Shown one piece after another: positions 44,292 through 54,887 of a DNA stretch of 64,000 nt. The stretch lies in NCBI GenBank assembly GCA_002335605.1, contig BEDY01000001.1, forward strand, positions 930,001-994,000, read 5' to 3'. Each line of letters starts with the position of its first letter. Positions within the stretch are counted from its first letter, which is position 1. The DNA comes from Prillingera fragicola (taxonomy: Eukaryota; Basidiomycota; Tremellomycetes; Trichosporonales; Trichosporonaceae). The notes below the pieces were generated by a model. That model was not told where the DNA came from and did no database searches. It was given only the letters and a program-made list of their open reading frames with translations. Both the position numbers and the translations under genes were made by a program.

Positions 44292-44646
44292 GTCGTCCCG
44301 TACCAAAGTATGGCTAAGAGTGACTTGAGAGCGGGGTATAGATGAATGTATTTGAGGTGGACAGATGAGAAAAGGATGAAGCAAGAGTAGGTCAATGTTG
44401 GGAGACGAGGGAAGACATGGTTGCTGCTGCACCGCACTGCTGGGTGCGCACTGACACACTCTGGCGGGACGAGTGGGCGGTGACGTATGGCGTCGACAGG
44501 CTCAGACGTCCGACGGAAGTAAACAGTGCTTGCATTAGAAATGTGATCATTAGTCAATTAATGACAGACCACAGGTCCATTAGAAACCAAATGCTAATCA
44601 CCAAGTCTAGATGACAACAGTCCATCGACAACATCTACCTATGCGC
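44292..44646. promoter_or_regulatory. Promoter region of the BBC1-type gene
   Basis: About 355 bases between the start of the BBC1-type gene and the 3' end of the PHD gene, both on the minus strand. The part near 44530-44620 is AT-rich; no additional gene was seen. Confidence 0.4.
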
Positions 44647-47600
44647 CTATGCACCCACGTCCCCGGCCACAGCAGCCACAACAGGCGCCTCCACTACCTC
44701 GTTCTCAGACTCTAGCCCCTCGTCATTCAACTCTGGTGGCTCAGACAGCGCACCCTTGGACAGACCCTCGTCAATTGCCACCAGTTCGGGCTTGAGGTCG
44801 TCTGTAGTCTCGCGCGCCACTGGTGTCTCTGCCGGCGTCTCTGCTGGAGTCTCCTCGGCTATCAAGGCAGCCTCGGGCTCTGGAGTCAAATCCTCCGCTG
44901 GCGCAGGGGCAACGGCCACGTCCTCGGACGCTTCGGCGTCAGCCGCGTCCGGCTCAAGGACGGCCTCAGTCTCCTCTGCGGCGAGTTCGTCGGCAGGTTG
45001 GTCGTCGCCCAAGGCCTCAACCTCGGGCTTGACCTCCTCAGTGAGAGCAGCGGTCACCGCCTCCGCATCCAATGGCTCGGCGACGACCTCCGTGTCAAGA
45101 ACATCCTCCATGACAGTTTCGGGTGCTGGTGGGTCGGGACGCACGACAGGCATAGCAAAGCTCAACGATTCAAAATCGCCAGTCTGGAATGCCTCCTGGA
45201 ACGCAATGAGGTCCCTTGTCAGCTCGTCGAGCAGCTGAGATGAGCTTGGCGGTGCAGGACTGGGGCTACGCTGCTCCTCAACTGGTGGCTCGGCGTCCGC
45301 CATCTCCACGTCCCCATCCTCGGGTGGTGCTGAGGCAGCAGCCTTGCCCTTTCCGCGGACTGGCTCGGCCTCGCCATCCAATCGTGGCAATCGGGGGCGG
45401 GGCTGTGCCGTCTCGGGAATGTTGATGAGCTTAGCACGCTCGCGGCGGCGTGCCTCCTCATCCTGGATCCGAGTAACGTATTCCAACACGTTGCGCACAC
45501 GCTTGCGCATGTCCGTGACAGAGATGCGCTTCATGGGGAAACGAACTCGTGCTGGTGGCTCGCGGTGGTTGGCTGCGTCGCCGTCGGTCTCACGTAGAGG
45601 TCGCTCCTCCGGAAGAATCAACTTGTTGCTGTCGTCGCGGTCCTCGGTGAATGGCCCGTAACGTTGGTTGAGGAAATGGTTACGAGGCAGGTACTGCAGG
45701 GCTCGTGGTGTGGGGACTTCCAAGGGAACAGGGTTTGGTCCAGGCAGGAGATCTGCGTACGGAGAGAGATGATCGGGCATGTACCACGACAGGTTGTTGA
45801 CGGAGGCCGAAGTGTAAGGAGCAGATGCCAGATTACTGGCAATGGCACCTGCACGACGAGTGCCATGCTCGTGAACAGGAGGCGGTCCAGTGGGCTGAGG
45901 AGTGCCAGCACCACGGCGAGGCGACGCCGCCGCCGCAACACCACCCTTGGGTCGATAGGTGTACTGGTTCGGATGTTTTGGCTTGGCCGGGGCAGCAGGA
46001 GTCGCAGAATCAGTTTCTGGAGCGTCAGCAACCACATAGACAATTCGTGAACACACCATCTGCGTCCTCCTTCTTCTTCTTGCCCTTCTTAATCTCCTCA
46101 ATTAACGCAGCCTCGTCCTCCTCGCCACGGCGGCGCTTTATGCGCTCCTCGATGACGGACGGCTCCTCCCTCTCGCGAGATCCAGACATCTCACGGCGGC
46201 TGGCCTCGAGAGCAGCCTTGACTGCCTCCTCGTAGGCCGCGTCGCGCGAGTTCATGGTACTGCGCTTCCGTGGTGGGTCGTGCTTGCCGGGCGGTGGTGA
46301 CACCGAATTTGAAAGCTCCCCAGTCGATACACGGCGCTGGGCTGTGCTCCGCCGTCTGTCACGCGTATTTCCGTCTTTAGAAGTGATCGCGCTCTTGTCT
46401 CGAGGAGCAGACGTCGTGGCGGGCAACTGCCTGCCGCGCGTGCTGCGCCGACCATCGTCCGTAGCGCTCTCTGCCGGCTCCTTGCGGTGATGTGACCGAG
46501 AAGGGGGCTTGGCGGGAGGTGGGTCCATGAGCTCTGGATCAGACCACCGCTTGGACTGTGATGGGGGATGCCGATCATGCGAGTTGTGGAGCGCCTGCAA
46601 GTCCTGCGGCGTGGGAGCGATAAAGTTGGCCCTACGACGTTAGCACCTGCCCACCAGCGGCCAAACTCACACATTGCGGCCTCGACTGCGGATCCATTTC
46701 CTCAGCGGTCCGTGTAGGTCCGGTCGGCACTCCTCGCAAAAGTACTCTGATGAACGTCAGCAGCTGCTGCATGAATCGCACCTACCATCTGGGGCTTCGT
46801 CGTCTCCCCAAATGCCCATGCATGCGCCGTGTTGCCAGACGTTGCACTTGTCGCACTGAATCATCATGACGTCTATGTCTGTAGAGGTCAGCAAAATGTC
46901 CCTCCATAATTCACTCACCTTCATGCTTGCACACGCAGCGCGTGATTTCTTTGCTGTCATCGTCATCGTCGTCGAGGTCATCGTCCAACGCGTCATCGCC
47001 AGTCTCCTCCACGGCCTCGCCATCTTCGGCCTCCTCCGCCTCCTCCTCCTCCGCTGGCTCAGCATCCTTGGGTGTGGGCTCAGGCTCAGCGGGCTCGCTA
47101 CGGCCCTTGGCTCCGACAGCCTTTTCGCGTCGAGGAGCTATCTGACCACGCTGGCGCATCTCCTTGGGGAGAAGGTGGTCGTCGAGAAGAAGTTGTTCCT
47201 CGCCCCTGCGCTTTCGGCTAGCCCGGGCAGCCTTTTCGGCCGGGGTCTCGGATTCGGCGTCCTCGGCGGCTTGGTCGCCGTTGGTGTCCTTTTCGACGAC
47301 ACTTGTGTCGGCCTCGGCTGCTGCTGGCTCCTCGGCGTCACCCACTTCCTCGTCGGCCTCTTCAGGTTCGACCTTGACTGCCTTGGAGCCGCTGAAACCG
47401 CGCACACCGCGAGCTCGTCGATAGGCATCCCAATCATCGTTTCCGTTGCCCTCGCCAGACTCTTCGTCTCTGGGCTCGTTGTCGTCAACGTCCATGTCGT
47501 CGCCGTCGGCTGGCGGTGGTGACAAGCTGGAGGCGCTTGGAGCCTGTTTGGTGGGAGAGGGGTCGGCGGTGGTGTCATCGGCGGGAGCCTCGGCTTCAGC

Positions 47601-48040
47601 AGTAGCAGCTGCGTCGGCCGGCGCCTCTGTCGCTGGCTCTTCATCGCCCATCATGCTGGAGAGCGCGCTTGATGATGCGAGACGTCTTCCAAGACCGGCG
47701 GGTGAGCGAGACGAGGTCTTTGGTGAGGCTTTGGGCGAGTTCTTGGGCTGCTTGGGCGGGAGTGGGGGGAATAGGGGGCCTGATGAGGGGGGCAGTGGGT
47801 TGCGGTGACGCGTACGACGCGGTAGACCTGTGGTTGTCAGCTCTGATTGATCCTGGCGGCCGGAACGGCGGTTGGGTGGTCGGCTGATAGCGGGGGCGGC
47901 AAAGTGCAGAACCAGCACTCACCGTCGTCGTCCTCGTCCGGCCGTGGGGTCACGCTGCCAGAGGCTTTACTCGGGCCGTGGGACTTTTCGTCCTGCGAGT
48001 ATGTAGTGGATGTTGAAGCCTGCCTCCGTCTGGGCTCCAT
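44647..48040 (-). CDS. PHD-finger chromatin protein, Cti6-like
   Basis: About six exons on the minus strand give roughly 1,000 residues. After an acidic N-terminal third (repeated EE, DDD and AEA stretches), a PHD finger reads RCVCKHEG, then DVMMIQCDKCNVWQHGACMGIW, then YFCEECRPDLH, with all Cys4-His-Cys3 zinc ligands present. It is followed by a basic, Ser/Arg-rich region and a helical segment (MKRISVTDMRKRVRNVLEYVTRIQDEE). The C-terminus is again acidic, Ala/Glu/Pro-rich. In yeast, Cti6 is a subunit of the Rpd3L/Sin3 histone deacetylase complex and reads H3K4 methylation. The PHD type and overall layout match, but other PHD regulators cannot be excluded. It is divergent from MYG1. Confidence 0.78.
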
Positions 48041-48509
48041 TGCGCCGTTGTGCTCGAGCTAGAGTTTGGAGGGGGAGGGGGGTATGGTGGGTGGATGGGT
48101 GAAGCTGTGGTTGCCGGTGCAGCTGTGGAGCAGCAGCAGCAAGTAGAGCTAGACCAGAGTGAATGGTGGTGCTAGAAGGTGTCTCCGATGTGGGTATCCA
48201 AAGGTGTGAGTGGCTATGGTACAGGAGACGAGGATGGTGGGTGGATGATGAAGAGCTAGGATAGGTGGGGGGGTGTCAATCTTGCAACACGCTTGGCTTG
48301 GTCCGGCTGGCTGCGCCTTGGTTCCCCCTCATCACCTGGCACATCAGTGTCCACCGTGGGAGACTGACATCACGTGGTCGCCCAGTTTATCCCCCTTTGC
48401 TCCTCCCTCCCATCAACAATTGCCAGTCCTCCACCCCAAAAGCTACCACTCAAGTCGGCTTTGCTCTCTTTTGTGCATTTATTCTCAACAAAACACATCA
48501 AACCAGTGC
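48041..48509. promoter_or_regulatory. Divergent promoter between the PHD gene and MYG1
   Basis: About 470 bases with AGC and TGG-rich patches. CACGTG lies at 48371-48376. No other gene was seen. Confidence 0.45.
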
Positions 48510-49876
48510 ATGCTAAGAACAGCTGCAACACGTGCCTTGTACAGCTTTCCCCGTGTCGCCCTCCCCATCCGTTCACCTACCTTCTCCCTCGCACACCGCA
48601 TGTCTTCCGGACCTGCTCAGAAAAAGATGAAGTCCACCAAGGTATTTGTCTAGGCTGCTCACAACTCACAGTAAAGGTTGGCTGACGTGCCAGGTTATTG
48701 GTACCCACTCGGGAACGTTCCACTGCGACGGTGAGTTGCTCGACCACATGCCGTTTGTGGCAGCAAGCTAAACGAACCAGAGGCCCTCGCCGTCTTCCTC
48801 CTCCGCCTCACCGACGAGTTCAAGGACGCTGGTGAGTGAAACTATTGATCAGCAACTCTCTAACAATCCAGACCTTGTCCGTACCCGTGACACTGCCAAG
48901 CGTAAGTAATGTCTGGCACGCCAATTGGGCCAATCAGCACACTCACAAATCACTGACACGCGCAGTCGAGCCTTTGGACATTGTTGTCGACGTTGGCGGT
49001 GTCTACGACCCCAACGCCCACCGCTACGACCACCACCAGCGTGGCTTTACCGAGGTGTTTGGCTCTGGTGGCTTTGACAAGATCAAGCTTAGCTCGGCCG
49101 GTCTTGTTTACAAGCACTTTGGCAAGCACATTATCTCCAAGGTGCTCGAGATCCCCGAGGATGACCCTAAGGTCGAGATCCTGTGGCTCCAGCTTTACGG
49201 CGAGCTTATCGAATCGATTGACGGCATTGACAACGGTGTCAACATGACCTCGGGCGAGGTTGCCTACAACCAGCGCACCGACCTGAGCTCGCGCGTCAAG
49301 CGCCTCAACCCCAGATGGAACGAGCCCACCAACGACGACATTTACGACGCCAAGTTTGCCATTGCCTCGAAGATGACTGGCGAGGAGTTCCTCTCGCAGC
49401 TCGACTACTTTGCCAACGCATGGCTTCCTGCCCACGACATTGTCAAGGCCGCGCTCGAGGACCGTTTCAACGTCGACCCCTCTGGAAAGATTGTTGTGTT
49501 CAAGCAGGTGAATGAGGTAAGCGGCTTGCGCCGCTTTGCATCAACTCGGTGTAACTAACACGCGCAGTCGGCTCCCTGGAAGGACCACCTCTTCAACATT
49601 GAGCCCACTCTCGAGCGCAAGTCCAAGGTGTTCTACGTTCTCTACCCCGAGTCCGAGGCCGACGACTCCAAGTGGCGCATCCAGTGCGTCCCCGAGTCGC
49701 CCGACTCGTTTGTCAACCGCAAGTCGATGCCCGAGGAGTGGCGCGGTCTTCGTGACGCCGAGCTCTCGGCTGCCTCTGGCATCCCCGGCTGCGTCTTCTG
49801 CCACGCTTCAGGATTCATCGGTGGCAACAACACCTACGACGGTGCCCTGTCCATGGCCCGCGCGTCGCTCAACTAG
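48510..49876 (+). CDS. MYG1: MYG1 family 3'-5' RNA exonuclease, DHH-like fold
   Basis: Six exons. Human MYG1 trims RNA in mitochondria and nucleus. Two in-frame ATGs exist: 48510 adds a basic, Arg-rich presequence (MLRTAATRALYSFPRVALPI) and 48600 begins MSSGPAQKKMKSTK. Family blocks are VIGTHSGTFHCDEALAVFLL, DIVVDVGGVYDPNAHRYDHH, then QRGFTEVF, FGKHIISKVL, ESIDGIDNGV, LSSRVKRLNPRWNEP, and the C-terminal WRIQCVPESPDSFVNRK, then PEEWRGLRD, GCVFCHASGFIGGN. The DHH-type motif HYDHHQ-equivalent is RYDHHQ. Both start codons are in frame, so dual mitochondrial and nuclear/cytosolic products are plausible. The gene is intact. Confidence 0.95.
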
Positions 49877-50115
49877 AATGTACCGCCTGTATCGCCTGAA
49901 AGGGTGTGATGTAATCTGCATGATGGGTGTACAGTTCATGAATTGGTATCGTGCGAGCGGTTGATTCACGTATATTGCTCCAGCTGAGCGGACTAGCAGT
50001 GGATCATGCACCAGTGATACCGCAAACTCCCTACTACACTCTCAGCTGCTCACGTATCCAGAAATCCCATGCATTATTGATACAAATACACCCCTGCCAA
50101 AAGCCCTGAACACCA
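49877..50115. other. Convergent intergenic region
   Basis: About 240 bases between MYG1 and the MCT-type transporter, AT-richer than the flanks. It holds both 3' UTRs only. Confidence 0.4.
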
Positions 50116-51658
50116 TTAAACGGCCGACTTTGTTTTATTTCTATTCCACAATTTCCCCCCAACGACCTGCAACATCCTTGGCCCAACGGACAGCAACGAC
50201 GCTAGGAGAAAAGTGGATCCACAGAAGATAGCAGCGTGGCTAAACTTGTCGTCGTTGGCCTGGATGAGCGCTCCGGTGATGACAGGTCCGACGATCATTG
50301 TCGGTCCGCAGACTGTCCAGGCGATGCCGATACGGAGGCCGACCTCCTCGACGGGCGAGATGGAGGCGATGACGGCCGCCACGAGGGTGAGCCACGCGCC
50401 CGAGACCCAGCCGTACAGGACCATGCCGACTACGACTGCGGCGTCGTTGATGGGCGACGCGACAAAAAAGCCAAACAGGACGATGGAAGTGAGGAACGAG
50501 GTGGTTCCAAACACGTTCCACACGCCGAGCTTGTCGGCCAGCAAGCCCGAGATGGTACGCCCAAAGAAGCCGCCGGCGGACATGATGGCGATCGAGTAGT
50601 CGTAGATCCACTCTGAGACGTTGTTGGCGCGCGCAATGATGGGCGCGTTGAACATTGGCGACATCCAGTTGAACATGTACATGGAGCAGCCGATGGCGAA
50701 GAATGCGAAACGCAGGTCCTTCCAGGGGTGCTTGAGGCGACTCCATGGGACGGGCTTGCGCTTGGGGAGGCGGCTCTTGACGAGGAACCACGCGGGGAAC
50801 ATGAGTGCCGCGCTCAGTCCGGCGACCGCGAGCATCGAGTTGCGAAACGACGTCAGCCTAAGGAGCTTCTTGAGCATGATCGGGTAGACGACTCCGCCGA
50901 GACCGCTGCCGCCGACAATGATGCCGATGGCCATGCCGCGTCGCGTAGAGAACCAGTGGCCACCGATGGCAGTGACAGTGGGCCAGATCATGCCACTGCC
51001 GAAACCGAAGAGGAAGTGGGACAAGAAGATCTGGTAAAACTCCTTGCTGAACGCCATGGCTACCATGGCGATAACCGCGAGGGTGGTACCGATGCGCACC
51101 AGCGGGCGTGCGCCGTACGCATCAAAAACGCGGCCCCACAGGACGGAAAACAAGAATACCTCGGTCGCTTGCACTGATCCGATCCAACTGTGGGTTTGTC
51201 AGCCACGCGCCACATGCGTTCGGCAACTGTCACTTACGCGACGGTTGATTTTTGATAGTTTGACAGTTGGTGTTCGAGATACTGCTCCTGCAGCTGACCA
51301 AATGAGCAGACTGGTTACTGTCAGTATTTTTGTGTTTGGCCAAAGCTTGGCGCCACTCACCGAATCCCATGAGACAGAACGTGACAAACCCTCCAGACGC
51401 GGCACACAGCCAGGCCTCACGTCCACCATCGGGAGGTGGTCCTGCGTCTGGGACGCCGGGCTCAGAGACCTGAGGTATGGCGCGGGCTACTGCAGCTAGT
51501 GCCGGGTCATCTACCAGTTCTGGGTCGACGAGGTCGAGGTCGCTAAACTCTCCTCGCTGTGTTAACGGGGGAAGGCGCTTTTCGTCAAGGTTTTCGACAT
51601 ATTGTTTTTCCTCGACACTGTCGCGCTGGGCTTCTTTTAATGTTGCGGAGGACGACAT
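50116..51658 (-). CDS. Monocarboxylate transporter-type MFS permease
   Basis: Three exons on the minus strand from ATG 51658. The MCT family signature is PPDGGREAWLCAASGGFVTF at the start of membrane helix 1, followed by FGEQYLEHQLSNYQKSTVAW and the loop GRVFDAYGARPLVRIG of the MFS type. Further helices are FGFGSGMIWPTVTAIGGHWF, GIIVGGSGLGGVVYPIM and ISPVEEVGLRIGIAWTVCG; roughly 12 membrane segments in all. The cytosolic N-terminus is acidic (about 85 residues). Fungal members of this group carry small carboxylates, riboflavin or siderophore-related compounds, so the substrate is unknown. It is divergent from the helicase gene. Confidence 0.9.
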
Positions 51659-52142
51659 TGAAATAGTGTGTTATGATAGTGGCGGGCCCATGTGGAGTAT
51701 GTAAAGGTTCCAAGAGCGTAAACCAGAGCGGCTGCTTGGCTTTTTGAAGAAAGGCGAGTCAGAGGAGTCGGCTATGTACAATGGCCCCCGCTGCTGGCCT
51801 GTTGACCCTGTGCTGGGCGACGGGGAGGCTTATTCGCGAGTAACCGAGTGGCCAGCGCCGTTGCCATTGCTGTCATAGCTGCCGGAGCCTGGAAGAGGAA
51901 TACAAGTCGGAGGAGTAGGACGGGTGGCTTGAGATGTGCAGGTGCTACGCCCATGCCGAGATGCCGAGTCGTCTTGAAGAGTTGCCGGTCAATCCCCGCA
52001 TGCCCGCAAACCTCGACCGAGCACATGGCCGCGACTCACGGGCAAATCACGTGACATTAGGACCATCAGGAATGGCGGTGGAGGTCGAGCACCAGGAAGC
52101 ATAGACCTTCATTGACCTCATCATTGAAACATCATCACAAGA
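51659..52142. promoter_or_regulatory. Divergent promoter between the MCT-type transporter and helicase genes
   Basis: About 480 bases. TCACGTGAC at 52047-52055 lies about 90 bases before the helicase ATG. No other gene was seen. Confidence 0.45.
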
Positions 52143-54753
52143 ATGACGGCGGCACCCGCTCTCCTGCAGCCGATACGGCCGTCAGATGAGCAGCTCAAAG
52201 AGTTTATCGAGCGTCATCAACACTTGCTTCAACTAGAGCGAGAAGAGGAGGAAGAGCAGACTAGGCTTCTCAACTCCAACTGCTCGCCAAAGTTACTCGA
52301 GAAGCGTGGTCTTGCGCTCGGTGGACTGGGTGTGTCATCTATCAGCGTCGGTCTTGGTGGAAAGACGTAAGCTAGGCTGCGGTGTAAATTCCGAGGCTTG
52401 TGCTGACCAGCTGCAGATTGGTTGAGCTTCATCGTCCACCAGCATACCACGTCGACTCCTCCCTCCCACCGCACACCTTCCGAAGCGGCGACCCAGTCGC
52501 CATCGAGGAACATGTGTCGTCCGAGGGAAAGAAGCCAAAGAAGAAGGAGGAGACGAATGGCGTAGAGGGTGTTGTGTATCGCGTGCGTATGGGTCTGACT
52601 TCGGCGCTAATGAAGCTCAGGTTGGGCCAGAGAAGGTCATTGTTGCCGTGAATGAGAGCAAGGAGATTGACTTGCCAGAACGTCTTCGCTTGTGAGTACA
52701 GACTTGGATGGCAACCTCCTGACATTCTAGGCTCAAGCTAGCCAACTCGGTCACCTTTGACCGCATGCGCCGAACACTCGAGCACCTCACACGCATGCTC
52801 GTGCCCGGAACTGAAGGTTCTGGTCCTTCCAATGTCTCTAACTGGCCGCTTGTGAATGCTTTGGTTGGTATTCAACCTCCAACGTGGTCGAGTACGATTA
52901 TTGCCCCGTTCCCGTCTGGTTCAGAGGGTGCTCCCGAGCCTCAAAGCAATGACATCAAATGGCTGAGTGAGCGGCTCAACGACAGCCAGAAGGAAGCCAT
53001 CAACTTTTGTCTGAAGGCCGACCAGGTTGCATGTATTCACGGCCCGCCAGGAGTAAGCAACCACACTCAGATTACAGCTGACAATAGACCGGCAAGACGC
53101 ATACCCTCGTGGAAATCATCTTCCAGCTCCTTTCTCGCCCAGCATCTGCAGACGGTGCTTTGCCGCCACGCATTTTAGTTACGACACCCTCCAACCTGGC
53201 ACTCGACAATATCTTGCTCCGTCTCCATGCGCTGGCCCAGAAACCAGAGTACGCAGGTCTCCTCCCTCGCGGCTCATTGCTGCGTCTCGGCCATCCGACC
53301 CGGGTCCATCGTGATCTTGTGGGCGAGACGCTTGACTGGCGAGCGCGTAATGGCGAAGAAGGCGAGTTGGTCCGCGACGTCTCAAGGGAGATTGAGGGTC
53401 ATCTTGGAGATCTGGGGAAGAAGCGGGGCGAGAAGGGGGCGGTAAAGGGACGGGAGAGGGGGAAGAAGTGGGAAGAAGTCCGCGAGCTGCGTAAAGAGTA
53501 GGTCGAGGCTGTTAAGCAAAGCTAATGGCAGGTATCGCCAACGCGAGGCAAAGGTCGTCACCAACGTTGTCAAGGCTGCTCGTGTCGTGCTTGCCACCTG
53601 CCACTCGGCAGGGTCTCGGCAGATCAACAATATGACATTCGATGTTGCTATCATCGATGAGGCGACCCAGGCCGTCGAAGCTGTTTGCTGGGTGCCGATT
53701 CTCAAGGCCAAGAAGCTCATCCTGGCTGGTGATCCGGAGCAGCTTCCGCCGACAATTTTGAGTAAGGGGGACAAGAAGAAGGCAAAGGCGGCTAAGCCTA
53801 AAGAGAAGACGTCCAAGGAGAAAAAGGAGAAGGATACCAAGGTGGGCGGGGATAAGGATGCTGAGACCACCGGTGAGGGGGCCGAGTCGCCAGCGGACGG
53901 GACACCGGACGGTGATGCAGAGGAGGCCGACACTCCGGCTATGTCAGAGCCTGAGGACAAGCTCCAGGAGAGACTGGCGAACACGGGCATTGACGCCACC
54001 AAACCCCGCCTCCGTCCACCTCGCACTTTGGAAACGACACTATTTGATCGCCTCGAGCGCCTCTACGGCGCTGGTATCAAACGCGTCCTCAAGGTCCAGT
54101 ACCGCATGAACGAGAACATTGCTGCCTTCCCGGCCAAGACACTTTACAACTCTGAACTCATCTCAGACCCCACTGTTGCCACGCACACCCTCGTGGATTT
54201 GCCGACAATTACGGATTCAGAGTCAGACGATACGTTGGAGGCTCTCGAGTCTCCGGTCGTCTTCTTTGACACTGCCGGATGCGAGTTCTACGAGCGCGCC
54301 GAAGGTGAGGACGCCGGCCGGCGCTCGATCGGAGAAGGCAGCAAGAGCAACGAGAACGAAGCCGCCGTCGTCGCCAAATGGGCACGCAAGCTCGTTTCCC
54401 TCGGCGTTCCACCCGAGGAGATTGGTGTCGTCACGCCATATCAGGCGCAGGTGGCCCTCATCTCTTCCCTCCTGCACGAAGAGTTCCCCACTATGACGAT
54501 CGGAACCGTCGACGGGCTGCAGGGGCAAGAACGCGATGCCATCATTCTCACGCTCGTGCGGTCCAACCCCACTGGGGAGGTGGGATTCTTGGGCGAGTAT
54601 CGCCGGTTGAACGTCGCCATGACTAGGCCGCGGCGTCAGCTGTGTGTGGTCGGCGACTCGGATACGGTCGCCAAGGGGAGCAGTTATCTCAAAGGCTGGA
54701 TGGGGTGGCTCGAGGAGAATGCCGATGTGCGGTACGCTGGTGACGAGGTCTAG
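52143..54753 (+). CDS. Superfamily 1 DNA/RNA helicase, IGHMBP2/Hcs1 type
   Basis: Six exons give about 790 residues of the Upf1-like SF1B group. Motif Q/I is built across an intron (NDSQKEAINFCLKADQVACI, then HGPPGTGKTHTLVEI). Motif Ia is PRILVTTPSNLALDNILLRL, motif II is VAIIDEATQAVEA with the DEAT box, motif III is ILAGDPEQLPPTIL, motif IV VLKVQYRMNENIAAFP, motif V TIGTVDGLQGQERDAIIL, and motif VI RRLNVAMTRPRRQLCVV. An N-terminal beta-barrel region with VVYRVGPEKVIVAV precedes the core. The family member in yeast (Hcs1) is a DNA polymerase alpha-associated 5'-3' helicase; human IGHMBP2 acts on ribosomal and tRNA-linked complexes. The region after motif III carries a charged insertion of about 85 residues that is not part of the core fold. 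Confidence 0.92.
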
Positions 54754-54887
54754 TGTGTAGAGATAGATGATACATGCAGCAAATGCAATCTATAAATTGT
54801 AGTATTTAATGCCAGTATGTATTTGGGAGATAAAATGACGACGAAAGCCATTCGGGTGTGAGACGCGAGATTATGTAGAAGATACAA
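54754..54887. other. Convergent intergenic region
   Basis: About 135 AT-rich bases between the helicase and DHA1 transporter stop codons. It is short and holds only the overlapping 3' ends. Confidence 0.4.
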
